From contig DAIRVS010000069.1 in assembly GCA_036802685.1 (NCBI GenBank), positions 1 to 21,477 of the forward strand: a DNA stretch of 21,477 nt. The letters run 5' to 3'. Each line of letters opens with the position of its first letter. Position 1 is the stretch's first letter. The translations under genes were made by a program, and so were the position numbers. Below the pieces are notes generated by a model that worked only from the letters and a program-made list of their open reading frames with translations, did not search any database and had not been told where the DNA came from. This document shows, one piece after another, positions 14,238 to 21,477 of the stretch. The stretch is from HGW-17 sp938004375 (lineage in GTDB: Bacteria > Myxococcota_A > Polyangia > HGW-17).

Positions 14238-16478
14238 TCAGAACTCGGCGCCGAGGTTGAGGCCCAGGCCGCGGCCGGCGCCGTAGAGGCCCGAGCCGTG
14301 GTACTTGTACTCGGCGTCGAGGAGGTTCTCGACGGTGAGGTAGAGCGTCAGGCGGTCGACGCCCACGAGGGGGCGGTCCCAGGTGAGGCCGCCCCGGGCG
14401 TTGAGGGTGAACCACGCGGGGGTCCCGCCGTCGGGGATGCGCACGTCGTTGAGATCCTCGGGGGACAGGCGGTCCTGCTTCCAGGCGCCGCGGGCGAAGG
14501 CCTCGGCGAGGAAGCGGCCCCCGGTGAACCAGGCGCGGGGGAGAAAGCGCAGGGTGAGCTGCCCGGAGAGCGGCGGGATGCGGGAGAGGGGGACCTTCGT
14601 GCCGTCGTCGCGGCGCTCCTCGCCCCGGGTCCAGGCGAACACGCCTACAAGGTGCAGCCGGCGCAGCGGGCTCCAGTCGAAGTGGCCCTCGACGCCGGTG
14701 ATCCAGCCCTCGTTGCCGTTGTAGTTCTCGACCACGTCCTTGTCGTCGATCTGGGCCTGGCCCTGCCAGGTGGTGTCCCGGCGCAGGATCAGGTCGGTCA
14801 GGCGCGAGGCGTAGAGGGCGACACCGGCGGTGAGGCCGGGCAAGTGGAGGCGGGACACCCACTCGAGGCCGTCGAGGCGCTCGGGGCCCAGGTCGGGGTT
14901 GGGCACGTGGAACGCCTTGCCCTCGTCGCCGAGCATGGCGCTTTCGTGGAGGCTGGGGGCGCGGAAGCCCTGGGAGAAGACCAGCGCGGTGGACCAGCGC
15001 CGCGCCCAGTTGGCGGACGCCGAGGCGAAGAAGACCAGCCCCGTGGTGTCGTAGTCCACCTCGGGCAGGGTGGCGTAGGCGGGGGCGTGGGCGTTCACGC
15101 CGTGGACGCGGGCGCCGGCCGAGAACGTGAGGCGCAGGCCGGGGCCCGGGCCCACGGAGACCCGGAGGGGCACGTCCGCGAGAGCGAAGGCTCCCCAGTT
15201 CTGATAGGTGCTGCCGTCGGGGAGGCCCATGAAGCCGGTGGGCGTCCAGGGTGTGGTGAGGTCGCGGGCGAGCTGGTCCGCCGAGGTGACGGTGTCGCGC
15301 AGGAACATGCCGCCGGCCTGCAGCCGCAGGTGGCGGTGGGGGGCGAAGGAGAAGGTGACGTCGACGCCGGGGGTGGTGACCCAGGTGCGGTCGCGGACGC
15401 CGGAGAGCCAGGTCACGTAGTCGGCGTCGACCTTGTTGGTGTCCTTCTGCTCGTAGAAGCGCTGGAAGGAGAAGAGCAACTGGGCGTCCATCGTCCAGGC
15501 GGGGACGCTGAACTCGACGCGGGTCCAGGCCAGGTGGTCGGTGTTGTCGTACACGAGGTAGTTGAGCTTGGCATAGAGCGTGTCGGAGCGGCCGGCGTCG
15601 AGCACGCGCCCGAACAGGTAGTTGCCGGTGACGGTCACGTCGCGCAGCGGGCCCAGGGAGGCGCGGGTCCACAGCGCGCGGACCAGGCCGGTGCCGGTGT
15701 TGTAGGATGAGTGGGGCTGCTCGCCGATGGTGCCGCCGCCGTCGAGGTCCTGGGCCACCAGGCCCGAGAGGGTGCCGCCGATGGCGAAGCCGTGGCCGCC
15801 GCCGCCCAGGAGCGCGCCCGCCGAGAAGGCGCGGTCCGCGGTGCGGAAGCCCGACACCAGCGCGCCGCCCAGGGTCCACTCGGAGGAGCGGGCCAAAGGC
15901 GCCCAGGTCACGGGGTTGAGCCGCAGGACGCCGCCCATGGCGTCCGAGCCATAGAGCACGCTGCCCGCGCCGCGCAGCACCTCGAGGCTGCCGATCATGA
16001 GCGGATCGAACAGGTTGAGGTACTGCAGGGGGCCGGTGCGGAAGGCCGCGTGGTTGAGGCGCACGCCGTCGACGGTGATCAGCACCTGCGGCCCGATCAT
16101 GCCGCGCAGGATGGGGGAGCCGCCACCGTGGTTGGTCTTCTGCACGAACACCCCCGGCAACTCCACGAGGGCCTCGGACACCGAGCGCGGCGCGGTCTGG
16201 AGCAGGCGCTCGCGGCGGACGCGGTCGGCGCTGCGCACGTTCGAGAAGGAGCGCTCGCGGCGCTTGCGGGCGACCACCAGGACCTCGTCGTCCGGGGTCG
16301 GCGCGGCCTTGGGGACCGGGATGGCGACGGTGGGGGTCGGCGCGGCCGGGGTCGGCGCGGCGTCCGGGGTCGGCGGTGCGGCGGTAGGGTCGGCGGCGTG
16401 GGCGGGGAGGGTGGTGGCGACCGCGGCGAGGGTCAGCACGGACCAGAACAACCAGGCGAGCAGACGGGGCAGGCGCAT
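14238..16478 (-). CDS. TonB-dependent outer-membrane receptor
   Basis: A 746-residue outer-membrane receptor for TonB-driven uptake. Signal peptide 1-28 (PAHA|AD), an unusual Pro/Ala/Thr-rich segment (29-62), a TonB box D64-E-V-L-V-V-A, a plug domain (about 75-195: SVSEALVELPGVFVQ, SPILRGMIGPQVLITVDGVRLN, EVLRGAGSVLYGSDAMGGVL) and a beta-barrel ending in Phe746. F505-R-A-P, H524 and NPDLGPE recall the FRAP-His-NPNL arrangement of heme/hemoglobin receptors, and the plug also fits that group. FRAP-like motifs occur more widely, so the substrate remains tentative. The start ATG 16478 has GAGGAG 8 nt upstream, formed by the last Glu codons of the preceding SGNH gene; its stop is 5 bp before this ATG. 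A GTG at 16487 overlaps that stop but lacks a spaced ribosome site. Confidence 0.93.
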   Translation of the reverse strand: MRLPRLLAWLFWSVLTLAAVATTLPAHAADPTAAPPTPDAAPTPAAPTPTVAIPVPKAAPTPDDEVLVVARKRRERSFSNVRSADRVRRERLLQTAPRSVSEALVELPGVFVQKTNHGGGSPILRGMIGPQVLITVDGVRLNHAAFRTGPLQYLNLFDPLMIGSLEVLRGAGSVLYGSDAMGGVLRLNPVTWAPLARSSEWTLGGALVSGFRTADRAFSAGALLGGGGHGFAIGGTLSGLVAQDLDGGGTIGEQPHSSYNTGTGLVRALWTRASLGPLRDVTVTGNYLFGRVLDAGRSDTLYAKLNYLVYDNTDHLAWTRVEFSVPAWTMDAQLLFSFQRFYEQKDTNKVDADYVTWLSGVRDRTWVTTPGVDVTFSFAPHRHLRLQAGGMFLRDTVTSADQLARDLTTPWTPTGFMGLPDGSTYQNWGAFALADVPLRVSVGPGPGLRLTFSAGARVHGVNAHAPAYATLPEVDYDTTGLVFFASASANWARRWSTALVFSQGFRAPSLHESAMLGDEGKAFHVPNPDLGPERLDGLEWVSRLHLPGLTAGVALYASRLTDLILRRDTTWQGQAQIDDKDVVENYNGNEGWITGVEGHFDWSPLRRLHLVGVFAWTRGEERRDDGTKVPLSRIPPLSGQLTLRFLPRAWFTGGRFLAEAFARGAWKQDRLSPEDLNDVRIPDGGTPAWFTLNARGGLTWDRPLVGVDRLTLYLTVENLLDAEYKYHGSGLYGAGRGLGLNLGAEF

Positions 16479-16483
16479 GGGGT

Positions 16484-17440
16484 TCACTCCTCTTCGGGGT
16501 GTTCCTCGAAGTCCGCGGGGTTCAGGTGCTCGATGAGCACCTCGTGGAGCAGGCGCTCCATCTGCAGGGAGCCTTTGCCGCTCAGGTGGACCTCGTCCTG
16601 GTAGTTGTCCAGGCTCGTGGTGAAGGCGAGGTGCCGCTCGGTGTTGAAGTCCACCGTGATCGAGCCCGGCGGCAGCACGGCGGTGACCATGTGGCCGAAC
16701 CCCTCGAAGAAGCTCCGGTGGGCTTCGTAGACGGGCCTGGGCACGGGGTGGAGGAACTGGATGATGCGGGTGCCGGCTTCATCCAGCTCGCCCAGCAGGG
16801 CGAGGTACTCCTGCCAGGCCATCCAGTCGATGGCCAGCTCCCGGCGGGTGTAGTCGGGATCCCGGGCCTTCTCTTGAATCATGGCCACGGCCTTCTCCAG
16901 CGGGACCTCCTCGTATTCGTGGTAGCCATGGTCGTTGTAAGGCTCCAGGTCCGAGAGGTCGTGGTACGCCTGGATGAAGTAGCGCTTCAGGATGTCGAAG
17001 GAGCCCAGCGCCCCGAGCACCGCCCGCTCGGAGAGATAGGCCGTCTTCATGCCGCGCTCCCGCAGCATGTAGGGGTACATGCTGATGATGACCAGACGTG
17101 GTTTGCGGACCTCGAGGTAGTTGTCCACCAGCCACTTCACCTCGGTGATGGTGCCCGCCAGGATCGAGAGATTGTAGATCCGCAGCGGCTGGAAGTGCTC
17201 GGTGTTGATGTTGAACGACGTGGAGGCGCCGATGAGCAGCCCGTTGAAGTTCTCGGGGACGTAGCGGCGCGACAGCAGGTTCTTCTCGAGGCGCTCGTTG
17301 TAGTACATGCGGACGCGCCGGCCGGCGGCGCCCCGGAAGTAGCCGTAGGAGTCCACCAGCACGTTGGCGCCCACGACGGTGGCGACCAGGGCCAGGGTGA
17401 GGGCCAGGGAGGTGAGGAAGAAGCGTTTGGCGGTCAGCAT
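16484..17440 (-). CDS. Membrane-anchored SGNH-hydrolase-like protein
   Basis: A 318-residue protein with one N-terminal membrane helix or uncleaved signal (about 5-28) and a periplasmic domain of SGNH/GDSL type. The candidate nucleophile is S73 in LLIGASTSFN, and the distal pair is D282-E-V-H285 in DEVHLSGKG, the usual DxxH block. LVIISMYPYM, near the middle of the protein, resembles a core strand of the fold. Such proteins often remove or transfer acyl groups on cell-surface polysaccharides, but that is inference. The very acidic C-terminus (EEHPEEE) also provides the ribosome-binding site for the TonB receptor gene downstream. The ATG at 17440 has only a distant GAGG, so initiation may be weak; a good promoter lies at 17503-17531. 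The family assignment rests on motifs and is moderate. Confidence 0.75.
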   Translation of the reverse strand: MLTAKRFFLTSLALTLALVATVVGANVLVDSYGYFRGAAGRRVRMYYNERLEKNLLSRRYVPENFNGLLIGASTSFNINTEHFQPLRIYNLSILAGTITEVKWLVDNYLEVRKPRLVIISMYPYMLRERGMKTAYLSERAVLGALGSFDILKRYFIQAYHDLSDLEPYNDHGYHEYEEVPLEKAVAMIQEKARDPDYTRRELAIDWMAWQEYLALLGELDEAGTRIIQFLHPVPRPVYEAHRSFFEGFGHMVTAVLPPGSITVDFNTERHLAFTTSLDNYQDEVHLSGKGSLQMERLLHEVLIEHLNPADFEEHPEEE

Positions 17441-17502
17441 GGGGGTCGTGCGGCCTCGTCGACTCGGCGCCCGCGTGCCGCCGGGCGGGCCGGATGCCCA
17501 AT

Positions 17503-17531
17503 TTTATAGGTTAGGCCACGTCCGGACGCAA
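17503..17531 (-). promoter_or_regulatory. Promoter of the SGNH-TonB receptor pair
   Basis: On the minus strand TTGCGT (17531-17526), 17 bp, TATAAA (17508-17503) followed by ATT. It lies in the 108-bp gap after the OmpA gene and would give a GC-rich leader of about 55 nt. It suggests that the SGNH and receptor genes can be expressed apart from the OmpA operon. Confidence 0.6.
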
Positions 17532-17548
17532 GCGATATCGCAGCGGGG

Positions 17549-19174
<1,626 letters not shown>

Positions 19175-19198
19175 GGAGTTCTCCTCGATCCGGTGCCG

Positions 19199-21477
19199 TT
19201 ACGGGACGCAGGGGTGGTGCTCGCCCAGTTCAGTGAAGGTGTTCTTTGGATAAGTGACCCAGTACAACCACGGTTCGAAGGGATCCGACCCGTCATCGTC
19301 GCCGTGCACTTCGTAGCAGTCCCGCACATAGGTGGCGAGGACGCCCCAATCCGAGGAAGAACCGAGTACGCCAAGGATGTCATAGATGGTGGTACCGCAC
19401 TTTAGTTCGATGACATCGTTGCCGTTCCAGTTGAAAGATGAATTGGACTGGTCACAAACGGCTTGGATGGCGGGGTCCGGTCGATTTCCGACGACGCCGG
19501 TGTCGCAGATGACGAAGACGTCGCCCGGGGCCACCGTTCCAGTGAGGTTGACGGAGGTCGGGGTCATGCTGCCGTTGTAATATACGCGAATCTGGCAGCC
19601 GGTGAGCGTGAACGTGGTCGCGGTCGGGTTGTAGATCTCGATGGCCTTGTTGTAGCCGTCCCCCTCGATATACTCGCTGAAGTAGGGTGCCGGGATCGCG
19701 GGCAGGACCGTGAGCTCGCCGGCCTCCGCGCTCTGGTAGCCGTTGTTGCTGCCGTCGATGTCGCAGAGCTTCCACGAGAGGCCGCCGTCCAGGCTGTAGC
19801 GGTAGGCGTAGTCGTAGACACCCACGTCGTAGGGGCGCACGCGGCCCATGTACTCGTCGTCGTTGAGGTACGAGAGGTTGTAGGCGGCGTCGACCCAGCC
19901 CCAGGCGGCGTCGGGGGTGGAGCCGACGGCGCCGAAGCCGAACTGGGCCATGATGAACGGACCCTGCTCAGGCGTGACCAGGTTCGTCAGGCCGTCCTCC
20001 CAGACCTTGGAGTACACGTACTCGGTGAACAGGTATTGCTCCACGCTGGTCATGTAGGGGTCCTGGATGTTGCACCAGTTGACCTCGCAGGGGTCGTTCA
20101 GGGCGCCGGGGGTGCCATGATCGCCGCCGGAGAGGGTGGTCTGGTCGGAGAAGCACCACGAGGAGGCCAGGTCGTTGAGGGTGTCGGCGGTGCCGTCGAG
20201 GGCGGCGCGGGACAGGATCAGGCTGCGTCCCGCGCGGTGGTTCCAGGCGCCGGTCCAGGTGACATTGTCGATCGTGAGCGCGTCGCGGTCGCGGTAGAGC
20301 TCGAGGGTGCCCGAGGCCTTCTCGAGGGTGATCAGGGCGGGGAAACCGAGGTCCCCCGCGACGCCGCCGTTGGCGCCGGCGTCGCTGTTGCGGGCGACCA
20401 CGTAGTAGGCCCGCGGGAGCAGGACGATCGCCGGGACATCGGGGATGACCGTGCCACCATCGGTGGTGGAGTTCCAGCCGTGGAGTCCCACCCCGGAGAG
20501 CAACAGCGTCGCGTCGGTGGTGTTGTGGATTTCGAACCACTGACCGGCGGCCGCCGAGACGGCCACGGGTTCGATCATGACTTCATTGACGATCAACTCG
20601 CCCACGGCGGGCTCCCGGGCGGCGACGCAGGTGCCGCTGCCCGCGGGGACCTCGTAATAGCCGGCGTCACAGGCGCAGTAGGCGTCCACCGTGAGAAACT
20701 CGTCCTCGCAGTGGGCGTTGGCGCCGCAGGTGCCAGCGTCGATGACGCCGTCGCAGTCCTCGTCGAGGCCGTCGCAGACGTCGATCGCCTCCGGATCGAT
20801 GTTCCCAGAACATTCGGTGCCGGAGCCGTCGGGCCGGCAGATGGAGATGCCGTAGGCGCACTCGCCAACATCGGTCACACCGCACTGGACGCCCAGGGAG
20901 AAGCCCTCGTCGGTGAGGGTGTCGCAGTCGTCGTCGAGGCCGTTGCAGAGCTCGGGGTCGACGTCGTTGGGATCGTCGCAGGTCTGGGCGCCGGAGGTGC
21001 AGGCGAAGGTGCCCTCGTTGCAGAGATCGGCGTCGGTGCCGTCGCAGGCCTGGTTGAACCAGGCCTCGGCGGAGCCGTCGGCGGTGCCGGCGTCGCAGTC
21101 GTCGTCGAGGCCGTTGCAGAGTTCGGTGGCGCCGGGGTGGACGGCGGCGCGGGTGTCGTCGCAGTCGGTGTGGTCGAGGACGTGGCCGGCGGGGGCAGAA
21201 CAGGCCATGACCGCGGGGGCGACGGCGCTGCCGTAACTGTCGCTGTCGGTGTCGGGGTAGTATGCAGTCTTCACGCCCTCGTCGACGCTGGCATCGCAGT
21301 CGTTGTCGAGACCGTCGCAGGTGGCCTCAGTGACTTCATAATCGGCGCCGTAGTTGGCCGCGCCGCAGGCGAGCCAGCCGGAGGAGCCGCCGCAGACCTT
21401 GACCGAGCCGGCGCAGACGCCGTCCTGCTCTTCGCACAAGGGAGCGGTGAGGCCGTTGTCGATGCCGCCGGCGCAGT
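19199..21477 (-). CDS. Large surface protein with MopE motifs and two lamin-tail domains, 5' end outside window
   Basis: The frame is open from TAA at 19201-19199 to the window edge (about 759 residues), so the N-terminus and signal peptide are missing. The first visible residues are CAGGIDNGLTAPLCEEQDG. Four MopE-type motifs follow (CDGLDNDCDASVDEG, CNGLDDDCDAGTADG, CNGLDDDCDTLTDEG, CDGLDEDCDGVIDAG), then a lamin-tail-like domain (about 20610-20090, from GELIVNEVMIEPVAV with GQWFEIHNTTD). A beta-sandwich-like segment comes next (about 20000-19710, with YAYRYSLDGGLSWKLCDIDGS). A second lamin-tail domain closes the protein (about 19700-19199, PYFSEYIEGDGYNKAIEIYNPT, ending YPKNTFTELGEHHPC). 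In deltaproteobacteria these modules occur on secreted or surface proteins; the role is unknown. It is the first visible gene of an operon with the OmpA-family gene, 24 bp away. Confidence 0.9.
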   Translation of the reverse strand, partial: CAGGIDNGLTAPLCEEQDGVCAGSVKVCGGSSGWLACGAANYGADYEVTEATCDGLDNDCDASVDEGVKTAYYPDTDSDSYGSAVAPAVMACSAPAGHVLDHTDCDDTRAAVHPGATELCNGLDDDCDAGTADGSAEAWFNQACDGTDADLCNEGTFACTSGAQTCDDPNDVDPELCNGLDDDCDTLTDEGFSLGVQCGVTDVGECAYGISICRPDGSGTECSGNIDPEAIDVCDGLDEDCDGVIDAGTCGANAHCEDEFLTVDAYCACDAGYYEVPAGSGTCVAAREPAVGELIVNEVMIEPVAVSAAAGQWFEIHNTTDATLLLSGVGLHGWNSTTDGGTVIPDVPAIVLLPRAYYVVARNSDAGANGGVAGDLGFPALITLEKASGTLELYRDRDALTIDNVTWTGAWNHRAGRSLILSRAALDGTADTLNDLASSWCFSDQTTLSGGDHGTPGALNDPCEVNWCNIQDPYMTSVEQYLFTEYVYSKVWEDGLTNLVTPEQGPFIMAQFGFGAVGSTPDAAWGWVDAAYNLSYLNDDEYMGRVRPYDVGVYDYAYRYSLDGGLSWKLCDIDGSNNGYQSAEAGELTVLPAIPAPYFSEYIEGDGYNKAIEIYNPTATTFTLTGCQIRVYYNGSMTPTSVNLTGTVAPGDVFVICDTGVVGNRPDPAIQAVCDQSNSSFNWNGNDVIELKCGTTIYDILGVLGSSSDWGVLATYVRDCYEVHGDDDGSDPFEPWLYWVTYPKNTFTELGEHHPCVP

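Overview
The window is GC-rich, densely coding DNA from a Gram-negative bacterium, most likely an uncultured member of the Myxococcota or a neighbouring deltaproteobacterial lineage. The evidence is the repertoire: a von Willebrand A protein with MopE-type Cys/Asp motifs and a MYXO-CTERM-like tail, a lipoprotein with four Myxococcus-type cysteine-rich repeats, an OmpA protein with thrombospondin type-3 repeats, a MopE/lamin-tail protein, a TonB-dependent receptor and apolipoprotein N-acyltransferase. The last two require a double-membrane envelope. I see no transposase, phage gene or CRISPR array.

Layout. (1) 1-2966, minus strand: a membrane-anchored hybrid histidine kinase followed 3 bp later by the start of aminopeptidase N, which is cut by the window edge. 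(2) 2967-6617: a divergent promoter region, then on the plus strand a small lipoprotein, lnt, and a NifS/IscS-type cysteine desulfurase that overlaps lnt by 8 bp. (3) 6618-10918: a three-gene plus-strand block (VWA/MopE/MYXO-CTERM protein, Tat-exported lipoprotein metallophosphoesterase, NarL-type response regulator). Two perfect, inverted copies of a 26-bp (GATTTC)n element bracket this block. (4) 10956-12325: promoter, tRNA-Ser(UGA), tRNA-Ser(GCU), tRNA-Arg(ACG), then a UbiA-family phosphoribosyltransferase gene that begins 12 nt after the tRNA-Arg CCA, followed by a structured 3' region. (5) 12492-14222: a cysteine-rich lipoprotein, convergent with (6) 14238-21477, minus strand: a MopE/lamin-tail protein (5' end outside the window), OmpA/TSP3 protein, then from its own promoter an SGNH-fold protein translationally coupled to a TonB-dependent receptor.

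Taken together, most of the window builds the cell envelope or surface: exported, lipidated, calcium-binding-repeat or disulfide-rich proteins, with Lnt supplying the last step of lipoprotein maturation. The three predicted lipoproteins all carry Asp right after the lipidated Cys. The points most worth a second look are the inverted microrepeats around the VWA block, the tRNA-to-near-leaderless mRNA junction, the structured leader and dyad at the VWA promoter, the branched RNA after the UbiA gene, and the unusual gene pairings (kinase-pepN, lnt-desulfurase, SGNH-TonB receptor). Assignments are by motif reading only; no database search was made.
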